From the NCBI GenBank assembly GCA_937920085.1, contig CALETE010000022.1, positions 1 through 25,172 of the forward strand: a stretch of 25,172 nt of DNA, written 5' to 3'. A program made the position numbers and the translations under genes. This document shows positions 14,748-21,863 of the stretch, piece by piece. Position 1 is the first letter of the stretch; each line of letters starts with the position of its first letter. The stretch is from an uncultured Alphaproteobacteria bacterium (GTDB lineage: Bacteria; Pseudomonadota; Alphaproteobacteria; Caulobacterales; Caulobacteraceae). The notes beneath the pieces were generated by a model that saw only the letters and a program-made list of their open reading frames with translations, made no database searches and was not told the DNA's origin.

Positions 14748-15263
14748 TCAGGCGGCGTCTTTGGCGGCGTAAGCCGACAGAACGCGCGCAATCTGCGCTC
14801 CGGGAGCTTGCAGAACGCCGGCGATCTTGGTCGCAGGTGCCTGAAGCAGGCCGATAAGCTTGCCGCGGAGTTCGTCCAGCGAAGGCAGGGTGGCGAGCGC
14901 CCCAATGCCCTTGGTGTCCAGAACGTCCTTACCCATGAAGCCGCCGATAATGGCGAGCTTGTCGTTCTCTTTCGCGAACTGGGTTGCGACCTTGGCGGCG
15001 GAAACAGGGTCCGGCGCATAAGCGATGGCCACAGGGCCAGTGAAAAGGGCGTCGCCCGCTTCACCGATCGAGCCGGCCAATGCCTTTTGAGCCAGGGTGT
15101 TCTTCACCACCTTCAGATGGGCGCCTTCCTTGCGGAGGCGGCCCCGAAGATCGGTCATTTCCGCAACAGTCAGACCCAGATTGTGGGTCACGACCACGGC
15201 GCCGGCCTCTTCGAAAACGCCCTTGAGCGTCTCGATCGAAACCTGCTTTTGAGCGCGGTCCAT
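14748..15263 (-). CDS. rplJ: 50S ribosomal protein L10
   Basis: L10 anchors the L12 dimers to the ribosomal stalk base on 23S rRNA. The 171-residue product starts MDRAQKQVSIETLKGVFEEA and continues AGAVVVTHNLGLTVAEMTDL, as in alphaproteobacterial L10; it ends with the helical tail that binds L12. An in-frame ATG at 15275 would add only META. I prefer 15263, because GGAG lies 6 bases before it while the upstream ATG has no ribosome binding site. The start region GGAGACCGCAAT nearly repeats a motif in the leader (15459-15470). In many bacteria the L10-L12 complex represses its own operon by binding the leader RNA, and the structured upstream region here fits that. Confidence 0.98.
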   Translation of the reverse strand: MDRAQKQVSIETLKGVFEEAGAVVVTHNLGLTVAEMTDLRGRLRKEGAHLKVVKNTLAQKALAGSIGEAGDALFTGPVAIAYAPDPVSAAKVATQFAKENDKLAIIGGFMGKDVLDTKGIGALATLPSLDELRGKLIGLLQAPATKIAGVLQAPGAQIARVLSAYAAKDAA

Positions 15264-15430
15264 TGCGGTCTCCATACTCAGGTCCGACCTCGGGACAATT
15301 CCCGAAGCCGCAATAGGATCCTAAGGCCCGGAAACCGGACCTAAAGATCAGCCTGTCCTTGAGAAGCCGCAGTCTCCGACACTCATGCGCTGTCGCGCTG
15401 AGCCAGTGGAAACCTCATCTCCCCGTCTCC

Positions 15431-15475
15431 CCACGATCACGGAAGGGCTCTTCCGCTGATTACGGTCTCCGGTGG
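15431..15475 (-). promoter_or_regulatory. Candidate ribosomal protein L10 leader element
   Basis: The inner stem pairs atcacggaag (15436-15445) with cttccgctgat (15450-15460), leaving one bulged base and a short loop. The outer stem pairs ccac (15431-15434) with gtgg (15472-15475). On the RNA the 5' side between the stems is GGAGACCGTAAT-like and largely unpaired, an asymmetric purine-rich bulge reminiscent of the kink-turn in known L10 leaders. The 9-mer ggaaacctc flanks the element on both sides (15408-15416 and 15480-15488). Position, 170-210 bases before rplJ, fits autogenous control. The match to the family is from memory and not a covariance-model hit. Confidence 0.5.
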
Positions 15476-15568
15476 CCCCGGAAACCTCGTAGTTCTTGGA
15501 CAGGATCGGGGGCGAGCCCCCGAACCCACCTCCCCTTGGCGGAGGAGGCGAAACTCTAGAAGGTGCGG

Positions 15569-15597
15569 CAGATACACGAGGCGCGACGGAAACTCAA
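15569..15597 (-). promoter_or_regulatory. Possible rplJL promoter
   Basis: On the minus strand TTGAGT (15592-15597) and TATCTG (15569-15574) stand 17 bases apart just after the nucleotidyltransferase-like gene. The -10 match is poor. The main support is the need for a promoter here and a correct spacing. Confidence 0.3.
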
Positions 15598-15601
15598 CAC
15601 C

Positions 15602-16081
15602 CTACCGTGAGCGCAAGCTTATGACCCCGTCCAGCATGGCCATTTTTTCCAAGTCTTTGGGTCGGCCAAAGGTCTGTAGAATCCGTCTTTGGTCATCAAG
15701 ACCAGGGGCCGGCCACCTGCCAAGGCCAAAGTCATGCATGTGGATCGGACCTGGATCTAACAGGATCCAGCGCTCTACTGTACGGACCTGCAAATCCCCC
15801 ATGACCTCCACCCACCCGTTGTCGAACTGGTAGCGGGAAAATCGCGAGCAGAAGGGTGCTGACCTATCAGGCTGGAAGATGCGATCTCTACGGGTTGACC
15901 ATAAACCCTCTAGCGCCTCGGCTCCATCGGTGGTGGTCAGTATGTCTAAATCATCACAAGACGGCCAATCTACCCCTGCGACCATCAGGGCTGCACTACC
16001 GATCAGACGCCAAGGATGGGACAGAACAGCAAGATCAGCGGAGAGTTCGCCCAATAGTCCAGCCAGCGCCTCCCGGTTCAT
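15602..16081 (-). CDS. Small nucleotidyltransferase-fold protein of unknown function
   Basis: The 159-residue product shows the signature of the polymerase-beta-like nucleotidyltransferase superfamily. A GS motif lies at residues 28-29 (RLIGSAAL), a D-x-D pair at D44 and D46 (CDDLDIL), and a possible third acidic residue at E92 (WVEVMGD). The C-terminal PKDLEKMAML resembles the KD-helix of substrate-recognition regions in this superfamily. Size is small, as in minimal nucleotidyltransferases, and no partner HEPN or antitoxin gene is adjacent. The start ATG at 16081 overlaps the crotonase stop (TGATG), indicating translational coupling; a GTG at 16084 is also possible. It is the last gene of the sulfatase-thiolase-crotonase block. 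Substrate and role are unknown. Confidence 0.8.
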   Translation of the reverse strand: MNREALAGLLGELSADLAVLSHPWRLIGSAALMVAGVDWPSCDDLDILTTTDGAEALEGLWSTRRDRIFQPDRSAPFCSRFSRYQFDNGWVEVMGDLQVRTVERWILLDPGPIHMHDFGLGRWPAPGLDDQRRILQTFGRPKDLEKMAMLDGVISLRSR

Positions 16082-16905
16082 CACCCAGTCCAGGCTGCAG
16101 GGCGCTTTTCGGTCCAGGCTCGGACGCCCTCCTTATAGTCAGGCTCGCGGATCATGGCTTCCAGCAGGCGCTCGGCGGCCACCACCGAAGACGCGGCGTC
16201 ACGATGCAGGTCCCGATAGATCTGCCGCTTGGACTCCCGAGCCGACCCCGGGGCAACATTGCGAGCTAAGGCCTTGGCATAGTCCAGGACCTCACCCATC
16301 AGGGACTCTGGTGCCACCAGACGGTTGAGGAAGCCCATGGTCATGGCTTCTTCCGAGGTAAAGGTCCGGCTGGACAACAGAATATCATTGGCGTGGGTCA
16401 AGCCGACAATCCTAGGCAGGACCCAGGACAGACCGAACTCGGCAGGGAAATTAAACCGCCCGTGGGCAGAGGTAAACTTGGTACCGGGCACGCAGAACCG
16501 GAGGTCTGCAAAAGCTGCTAGGACGAGACCCACCCCAGCTGCCGGGCCATTGATCGCCGCGATAATCGGCTTACCCACTCCGAAATGGTAGGCAAAGGTC
16601 GCGTCGAAGGCTGGATCAACCCCGAAGCCGGGCATTGAGATCGTTTCGTCCGTACCGCTGTCATAGCGGCCCTTTTCGGCGTGACCGTCGAGGGCACCAA
16701 GGTCAGCCCCGGCGCAGAAGGCTTGGCCCTCCGGATCACCCGTCACCACAATTACCCGCACAGTCGGATCCTGATCGGCCTGAGCCAGGATCCAGCGGTA
16801 TTCGGTGTGCATCCGGCCGGTCCAGGCATTGCGCCGTTTTGGCCGAGCCAGGGTAACCACGGCCACCCCGTCGGCAATCTCGTACCGGGTGGCCTTAAGC
16901 TCCAT
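16081..16905 (-). CDS. Enoyl-CoA hydratase/isomerase (crotonase) family protein
   Basis: The 274-residue product has the crotonase fold. The two oxyanion-hole segments are FCAGADLGAL (residues 63-72) and AAINGPAAGVG (116-126). By my ungapped alignment to rat crotonase from memory, the catalytic Glu144 position is His or Gly (SAHGRF), the Glu164 position is Asp174, and a nearby glutamate, E156 (PAEFGLSW), could take part in catalysis. True trans-enoyl-CoA hydration is therefore uncertain; isomerase, hydrolase or other CoA-thioester chemistry is possible. I chose the ATG at 16905 (MELKATRYEIADG). An ATG at 16956 would add 17 residues overlapping the thiolase end. Only 2 bases separate it from the thiolase stop, and it is coupled to the following gene, so the three genes look co-translated. 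Confidence 0.92.
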   Translation of the reverse strand: MELKATRYEIADGVAVVTLARPKRRNAWTGRMHTEYRWILAQADQDPTVRVIVVTGDPEGQAFCAGADLGALDGHAEKGRYDSGTDETISMPGFGVDPAFDATFAYHFGVGKPIIAAINGPAAGVGLVLAAFADLRFCVPGTKFTSAHGRFNFPAEFGLSWVLPRIVGLTHANDILLSSRTFTSEEAMTMGFLNRLVAPESLMGEVLDYAKALARNVAPGSARESKRQIYRDLHRDAASSVVAAERLLEAMIREPDYKEGVRAWTEKRPAAWTG

Positions 16906-16907
16906 GA

Positions 16908-18104
16908 TCAGGCGCGCTCGAAAATGGCGGCAATACCCTGGCCGCCACCAATGCACATGGTCTCCAGGCCATAGCGCCCATCCCGACGGTGCAGTTCCCG
17001 CAACAGGTTAGCAAGGATCCGGCCGCCTGTGGCACCGATCGGGTGCCCCAGAGAAATCCCTGAGCCGTTGACGTTCAGACGGTCGCGCTCATCCCAGCCC
17101 CAGCCCCGCAAGACAGCCAGCACCTGGGGCGCAAAAGCTTCGTTAAGTTCCACCAGATCGATGTCGTCCCAGCCCATGCCGGTGCGAGCGAAAAGGCGCT
17201 CCACGGCGGGAACAGGACCAATGCCCATGCGAGAGGGCTCGCAGCCCGCCGCCGCCCAGCTGACGAACCAGCCCATGGGATCAAGGTTCAGCTCCGCTAG
17301 CTTGTCCTCCGACACCACCAGGCAGGCTGCGGCCGCATCGTTCTGCTGGCTTGCATTGCCGGCTGTGACCACCCCGCCCTTTTCAATGGCCCGCAGCTGG
17401 CCAAGGCTTTCGGCTGTAGCGTCGGCTCGGACCCCTTCGTCCTTGGCAAAGATAATGGGGTCACCCTTCTTCTGCTTGACGGAAACCGGCACCAGTTCGT
17501 CATCAAACTTGCCGGCCGCCCAGGCTGCCGCAGCCCTCTGGTGGCTCATGGCGGCGTATTCGTCGCACTCTTCGCGACTGATCTGATAGTCCCGGGCCAA
17601 ATTGTCGGCGGTCTCGATCATGCCGGAAATCACCCCGAAACGCTCGATGGGCTGGCTCATCACCCGCCCGCGGGACAGACGATCGTGCATTGTGACCGAG
17701 CCCATGCGCGCGCCGTTGCGCATGTCGGTGGTGTAGTATTCCACATTGCTCATGCTCTCGACGCCGCCGGCCACGACAATGTCGGCCACGCCAGTCTGAA
17801 CCATCATGGCCGCGTCAATCACCGCCTGTAGACCCGAGCCGCAGCGACGGTCCAGCTGGTAGCCGGGCACACTGATTGGTAGCCCTGCAGCCAGGGCTGA
17901 CCAGCGGGCGATGCAGGGGGCTTCGCCGGAGCCATAGCCCTGAGCAAAAATCACATCATCAATACGCTCGGGATCAATTCCTGTCCGCTCCACCAGGGCC
18001 TTGAGCACCACTGCGCCCAGATCACCGGCGGTCATGCTGGACAGCCCCCCCTGAAACTTCCCCACGGCCGTGCGGATGGGCGAGACGATGGCGGCGCGTT
18101 TCAT
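16908..18104 (-). CDS. Thiolase family acyl-CoA acetyltransferase
   Basis: The 398-residue product has all thiolase landmarks. The nucleophilic C88 is in LDRRCGSGLQAV, NEAF is at residues 321-324, H354 is in NGSGISLGHPIGATG and C384 is in ETMCIGGGQG. Such enzymes either condense acyl-CoA units or cleave 3-ketoacyl-CoA; the sequence does not say which direction or chain length. Usual length for the family is about 390-400. A ribosome binding site, AAGGA, lies a few bases before the ATG. It starts 55 bases after the sulfatase stop and runs into the crotonase gene with a 2-base gap. With the crotonase-fold gene it suggests a beta-oxidation-like step on a CoA-activated compound. Housekeeping atoB/phaA cannot be excluded, but the context is unusual for that. 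Confidence 0.95.
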   Translation of the reverse strand: MKRAAIVSPIRTAVGKFQGGLSSMTAGDLGAVVLKALVERTGIDPERIDDVIFAQGYGSGEAPCIARWSALAAGLPISVPGYQLDRRCGSGLQAVIDAAMMVQTGVADIVVAGGVESMSNVEYYTTDMRNGARMGSVTMHDRLSRGRVMSQPIERFGVISGMIETADNLARDYQISREECDEYAAMSHQRAAAAWAAGKFDDELVPVSVKQKKGDPIIFAKDEGVRADATAESLGQLRAIEKGGVVTAGNASQQNDAAAACLVVSEDKLAELNLDPMGWFVSWAAAGCEPSRMGIGPVPAVERLFARTGMGWDDIDLVELNEAFAPQVLAVLRGWGWDERDRLNVNGSGISLGHPIGATGGRILANLLRELHRRDGRYGLETMCIGGGQGIAAIFERA

Positions 18105-18159
18105 GGAGGTTCCTTCCGAAATATCGTTTGAGGGTTCGTGCCGCGCTATTCCTGAATGG

Positions 18160-20490
18160 TCAAGGTTTCAGCGGTGCTATGGCCAGCTCCACCTTGGTCA
18201 GTCCGCCCGTAAACGGAAAGGGACTGACATAGTCGCCCACCGGCGAGGCGCTATCCTCGCCAATGTCGAAGGTGTCTTCGAATGAGAAGGCCCCCTTCAG
18301 TGTCTGAGGAATCCGCACGGACCCAGATGGCAGGCCATTGACCATCAAGCTTGCGGTCGCGCCCTTGCCGACCCCGCCGCCATCATAGGCAAAGTCGAGT
18401 ACGATCCGCGCGGGGCCAGGCTGCAAGGCGACTGGCGCGGTCACCGTAGAAATTGTCTTTTGGAAAAAGTTGTAGGTGTAGGTCGGTCGACCGTTCTTGA
18501 TGAACAGGGAAAATCCACCACTCTCGGCACCATCAGCTATCAGCACCCCATCAGCCCCGCCCTGGGGAATGATCACATCGGCAGTGATCACATGGGAGCG
18601 GTTCTCGAAGGTTGGGGTCAGAGAATAGAATAGCCGCCCGCCCCGACCGTAATATGTGAAGTGATCGCCCGCTGGCCGCTCCTGCCGGCCAGCCGTTCTC
18701 GGATCCAGCGGGTAGACATGATTGGCTCGGGCTTCCTGATCAAAAATCGCCTGTAAGGCCCTGACCTTGTCTGGTCGCTGCCCCGCCAGATTGACCGCCT
18801 CAGAATAGTCCTTGGTCAGGTCGTAGAGTTCCCAGTCCTGCTTCATCATGGCCGAAGCATCTTCAGGCGACCATGGGTACTGGCCACTCTTGGCCACCGC
18901 CACCCAGCCATGGTCATAGATCGACCGGCTGCCCATCATTTCGAAATACTGCCGGGTCCGGGTTTCTGGTGCACGGGCTGAGGCGAAGGTTGAGGCCAGG
19001 CTGATCCCGTCGACCTTCTGCTGGACCACCCCGTTCACGCTCTTAGGTGCCGGGATATGGGCGACCTCTAGCACGGTTGGGAAGAGGTCCGTCACATTCT
19101 CGTACTGGGTACGAATCCCACCCGTCTCGGCAATGCCCTTGGGCCAGGATACCACCATGGGGGTCCGGGTTCCGCCCAGGTGGGAGGCAAATCGCTTACC
19201 CCATTGGAAGGGTGTATTGCCCGCCCACGCCCATCCCACAGGATAGTGAGGCAAGGTTTTCGGCCCGCCCAACTGATCGAGCCGCGCAAATAGGTCGGCT
19301 GTAGACTCCGTCGCGCCGTTCATGGCCCCCATGAGATTGGCGGTCCCGTTCAGACCACCCTCCAGGCTCGCCCCGTTATCTCCAGCAATGTAGATCACCA
19401 GGGTATTGTCCAGCTCACCCAGTTGGTCGATGGCGTCGATCACCCGGCCGGCCTCATGATCGCTCTGGGCGGTCATACCGGCATAGACCTCCATCAGCCT
19501 AGCTGAGACGGTCTTCTGGTCTGGCGATAGAGATGACCAAGCCGGAATGTTTTCAGGACGAGGGGTCAGGCGCGTGTCGGCAGGAATGATACCCAGGGCC
19601 TTCTGGCGATCAAAGACGGCGTCACGATAGCGGTCCCAGCCCATGTCAAACTGACCCCGGAAGCGGTCGATCCAAGTCCTGGGTGCATGAAGGGGGGCAT
19701 GACTGGCGCCAGGGGCGTAATAGACGAAGAACGGCTTGTCTGGAGCCATGGACTTCTGGGACTTGATCCAAGCAATAGCCTTCTCAGCCATGTCCTCGGT
19801 GAGGGTGTAGTCCCCTTCACGACCGGGCGGTGGAACCATCTCCACGGGGCGATCGCCGAGGATTAGCTCAGGCTTCCATTGATTGGTCTCGCCGTTTAGG
19901 AAGCCATAGTAATAGTCAAAGCCCTGCCGGGTCGGCCAATGATCAAAGGGACCGGCCAGATTGACTTCGCGCTCTGGGATTAGGTGCCACTTGCCGAAGG
20001 CTGCGGTCGCATAGCCATTCTGGCGCAGGACCTCCGGCAGCATGGCCGCGCTTTTGGGAATATTAGCGTCATACCCCGGATAGGACGTCGCCCAATTGGT
20101 GATGGTGCCCATATTGACTGCGTGATTGTTGCGGCCTGTGAGCAGTTGGGCCCTTGTTGGCGAGCAGAGGGCCGTCACATGGAAGCGTGTGTATTTCAGC
20201 CCCCGCGCTGCCAGCCGATCTAGGGTTGGCGTCGGGATCAGGCCGCCAAAGGTCGAAGACTGACCAAAACCCTGGTCATCCATCAGGACGATTAGCACAT
20301 TTGGGGCCCCCTTCGGCGCGCGCACAGACTGTGTTTGAGCTGGAACAGAGTCTGCGTAGGTCATCCCGGCCTTGCCGGTGAAAGGCGCTGGCAGGATCGG
20401 CAGGAGGGTTCGGTCAGGTTCCGCAAGGGCGCTGAGGCCCATAACGGACAGCAGGCTAACCAAGACGAGGCCCAACAGGGATAAGCGCAT
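18160..20490 (-). CDS. Exported type I sulfatase (arylsulfatase-like)
   Basis: The 776-residue product starts with a clear Sec signal (MRLSLLGLVLVSLLSVMGLS, then ALA), so it should act in the periplasm or outside. The type I sulfatase signature C-x-P-x-R is present as CSPTRAQLLTGR, with C109 the residue converted to formylglycine. The metal ligands are suggested by MDDQG (D71, D72) and AGDNG. GKWHL, also typical, follows the nucleophile. After the catalytic part, roughly residues 60-560, a beta-rich C-terminal region ends the protein. An upstream in-frame ATG at 20568 would put 26 residues before the signal sequence, so I use 20490. No formylglycine-generating enzyme is in the window. The substrate is unknown; aryl or sterol sulfates are possible. 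It begins the accessory block after the rplKA terminator. Confidence 0.94.
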   Translation of the reverse strand: MRLSLLGLVLVSLLSVMGLSALAEPDRTLLPILPAPFTGKAGMTYADSVPAQTQSVRAPKGAPNVLIVLMDDQGFGQSSTFGGLIPTPTLDRLAARGLKYTRFHVTALCSPTRAQLLTGRNNHAVNMGTITNWATSYPGYDANIPKSAAMLPEVLRQNGYATAAFGKWHLIPEREVNLAGPFDHWPTRQGFDYYYGFLNGETNQWKPELILGDRPVEMVPPPGREGDYTLTEDMAEKAIAWIKSQKSMAPDKPFFVYYAPGASHAPLHAPRTWIDRFRGQFDMGWDRYRDAVFDRQKALGIIPADTRLTPRPENIPAWSSLSPDQKTVSARLMEVYAGMTAQSDHEAGRVIDAIDQLGELDNTLVIYIAGDNGASLEGGLNGTANLMGAMNGATESTADLFARLDQLGGPKTLPHYPVGWAWAGNTPFQWGKRFASHLGGTRTPMVVSWPKGIAETGGIRTQYENVTDLFPTVLEVAHIPAPKSVNGVVQQKVDGISLASTFASARAPETRTRQYFEMMGSRSIYDHGWVAVAKSGQYPWSPEDASAMMKQDWELYDLTKDYSEAVNLAGQRPDKVRALQAIFDQEARANHVYPLDPRTAGRQERPAGDHFTYYGRGGRLFYSLTPTFENRSHVITADVIIPQGGADGVLIADGAESGGFSLFIKNGRPTYTYNFFQKTISTVTAPVALQPGPARIVLDFAYDGGGVGKGATASLMVNGLPSGSVRIPQTLKGAFSFEDTFDIGEDSASPVGDYVSPFPFTGGLTKVELAIAPLKP

Positions 20491-20548
20491 TTCGGGGCCC
20501 CATGAGCAGATAAGCAAAGGGATCAGAGAATCCCAGCAAGATGGGACT

Positions 20549-20577
20549 ATGAGCCGAGGCTCACACACTCATGTCAA
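20549..20577 (-). promoter_or_regulatory. Possible sulfatase promoter with overlapping operator palindrome
   Basis: On the minus strand a perfect TTGACA occurs at 20572-20577. GCTCAT follows at 17 bases and CATAGT slightly further on, both only partial -10 matches. The spacer and -10 region are occupied by the perfect inverted repeat tgagcc-ga-ggctca (20550-20563). This is the layout expected for a repressor-controlled promoter, about 60-80 bases upstream of the sulfatase start. The palindrome is certain; promoter and regulator are inferred. Confidence 0.4.
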
Positions 20578-20599
20578 TCGAGGCCGCATTTTGCACACG

Positions 20600-20629
20600 A
20601 AAAAGGGCACCGCATCACTGCAGCGCCCT
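20600..20629 (-). terminator. rplKA terminator
   Basis: agggcaccgc (20604-20613) and gcagcgccct (20620-20629) pair over 10 positions in the minus-strand RNA, with two G-U pairs and a 6-base loop, then TTTTCG. It begins 28 bases after the rplA stop. It should separate the secE-nusG-rplK-rplA operon from the sulfatase block. Confidence 0.85.
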
Positions 20630-20657
20630 GGTATTTCGCAGATCGAAGGCGTTCGGC

Positions 20658-21347
20658 TTAGACGCCGACCGTGTTGGTTTCGATCTTGAAGCCCGGTCCC
20701 ATGGTCGAGGACAGGCTGATACGCTTTATGTAGACGCCCTTGGCACCGGATGGCTTGGCCTTGTTCAGGGCATCAACGAGAGCCCGGACATTGGCCAGGA
20801 TCTGGTCATCAGTGAAGCTCGCCTTGCCGATACCGGCGTGGATGATGCCGGTCTTCTCAGTGCGGAACTCGATGGCGCCGCCCTTGGCGTCCTTCACGGC
20901 CTGAGCCACGTTGGGGGTCACGGTGCCGACGCGCGGGTTTGGCATCAGGCCGCGGGGGCCCAGCACCTTACCCAGGCGGCCGACGAGGGCCATCATGTCG
21001 GGGGTGGCGATAACGCGGTCAAAATCCATGAAGCCGCCTTGAATGCGTTCCACCAGCTCTTCGGCACCGACGATGTCAGCCCCGGCGGCGGTGGCTTCAG
21101 CAGCCTTGGCGTCCTTGGCGATGACGGCAACGCGGACGTCGCGGCCGGTACCGGAGGGCAGATTGACCACGCCACGGACCTGTTGGTCAGCATGACGAGG
21201 GTCAACCCCCAGATTGACGGCGATTTCGACGCTTTCATCGAACTTGGATGTAGCGTTGGCCTTCACCAGTTTGACAGCGGCTTCCACCGGATGGGCAACC
21301 GTACGGTCGCCAGTGCGGGCCTTAATGCGCTTGGTCAGCTTGGTCAT
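20658..21347 (-). CDS. rplA: 50S ribosomal protein L1
   Basis: L1 forms the mobile L1 stalk next to the E site and in many bacteria is the translational repressor of the L11-L1 message. The 229-residue product begins MTKLTKRIKARTGD and contains KVLGPRGLMPNPRVGTVTPN, the most conserved L1 segment, plus GTGRDVRVAVI. Length is normal. It follows rplK by 3 bases, and its ribosome binding site GGAGG lies within the last rplK codons, a mark of tight coupling. A strong terminator follows. Confidence 0.98.
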   Translation of the reverse strand: MTKLTKRIKARTGDRTVAHPVEAAVKLVKANATSKFDESVEIAVNLGVDPRHADQQVRGVVNLPSGTGRDVRVAVIAKDAKAAEATAAGADIVGAEELVERIQGGFMDFDRVIATPDMMALVGRLGKVLGPRGLMPNPRVGTVTPNVAQAVKDAKGGAIEFRTEKTGIIHAGIGKASFTDDQILANVRALVDALNKAKPSGAKGVYIKRISLSSTMGPGFKIETNTVGV

Positions 21348-21350
21348 GTC

Positions 21351-21782
21351 TTAGGCCTCCACAATCGACAGGCCCATGGACCGGGCGGAGCCTTCGATGA
21401 TCTTGGCTGCAGCCTCGAGATCGTTGGCGTTCAGGTCCTTCATCTTGTTCTGAGCGATCTCACGCAGCTGGCTGCGGGTGATCGAACCGGCGGTATCCCG
21501 ACCGGGCAACTTCGATCCGGACTTCAGGTTCAGCGCCTGCTTGATGAAGTGGGTGGCGGGCGGGGTCTTGGTGATGAAGGTGAAGGACTTGTCCTGATAA
21601 ACGGTGATCACCGTCGGCAGGGGCGTGCCTTTCACTTCCTTTTCGGTACGGGCGTTAAATTCCTTGCAGAAGCCCATAATGTTGACGCCGCGCTGACCGA
21701 GCGCCGGCCCGATGGGCGGCGACGGGGTTGCGGAGCCAGCTGACACCTGCAGTTTGATATAGCCCAGAATCTTCTTGGCCAT
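21351..21782 (-). CDS. rplK: 50S ribosomal protein L11
   Basis: L11 binds the GTPase-associated region of 23S rRNA and is needed for RelA activation during amino-acid starvation. The 143-residue product begins MAKKILGYIKLQVSAGSATP and has the N-terminal thiostrepton-site segment PSPPIGPALGQRGVNIMGFC followed by the RNA-binding C-terminal domain. The ribosome binding site GAGGAG stands close before the ATG. Two hairpins lie immediately upstream in the 81-base gap after nusG, at the place where L1 binds the message in E. coli. Confidence 0.98.
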   Translation of the reverse strand: MAKKILGYIKLQVSAGSATPSPPIGPALGQRGVNIMGFCKEFNARTEKEVKGTPLPTVITVYQDKSFTFITKTPPATHFIKQALNLKSGSKLPGRDTAGSITRSQLREIAQNKMKDLNANDLEAAAKIIEGSARSMGLSIVEA

Positions 21783-21795
21783 GGTTCTCCTCTGT

Positions 21796-21849
21796 GACCG
21801 GTTTCCGGTCGGTTGAGCCGTGGTGCGGAGATTGGCGCTCCTCCCACGG
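21796..21849 (-). promoter_or_regulatory. Structured rplK leader, candidate L1-binding site
   Basis: On the plus strand gaccgg/ccggtc (21796-21801 and 21805-21810) is a perfect 6-base-pair stem with a TTT loop; it sits just before the rplK ribosome binding site. A second stem pairs ccgtgg with ccacgg (21818-21823 and 21844-21849) around an inner ggag/ctcc (21827-21830 and 21838-21841), leaving asymmetric internal loops. L1 is known to repress L11-L1 translation from a site like this in E. coli; that L1 does so here is inference. Confidence 0.45.
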
Positions 21850-21863
21850 ATTTGTACGGGTGG

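Larger units (their letters stand above)
15264..15601 (-). promoter_or_regulatory. rplJ leader and promoter region
   Basis: This 338-base gene-free stretch lies between the nucleotidyltransferase-like gene and rplJ. From the promoter side it contains a promoter candidate (15569-15597), a cctcc/ggagg repeat near 15529-15545, a near-perfect 18-base palindrome (15506-15523, tcgggggc/gcccccga), the L10-leader-like hairpin (15431-15475), and smaller stems at 15323-15341 (one G-U pair) and 15291-15304 (cggga/tcccg). None carries a U-tract. The mRNA hexamer GGAGAC occurs four times, seen on the plus strand as gtctcc at 15268, 15372, 15425 and 15465. Confidence 0.6.

Noticed and set aside
15506..15523. 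Palindrome tcgggggc/gcccccga as a terminator
   Set aside because: The loop is only two bases and neither side has a T-run. I keep it as part of the leader description only.
15602..20578. Genomic island or transposon insertion between rplA and rplJ
   Set aside because: No transposase, integrase, flanking direct repeat or tRNA target was seen, and base composition looks like the neighbours by eye.
20571..21743. 390-codon plus-strand frame over rplA and rplK
   Set aside because: It lies wholly opposite two certain ribosomal protein genes and has no recognisable domain.
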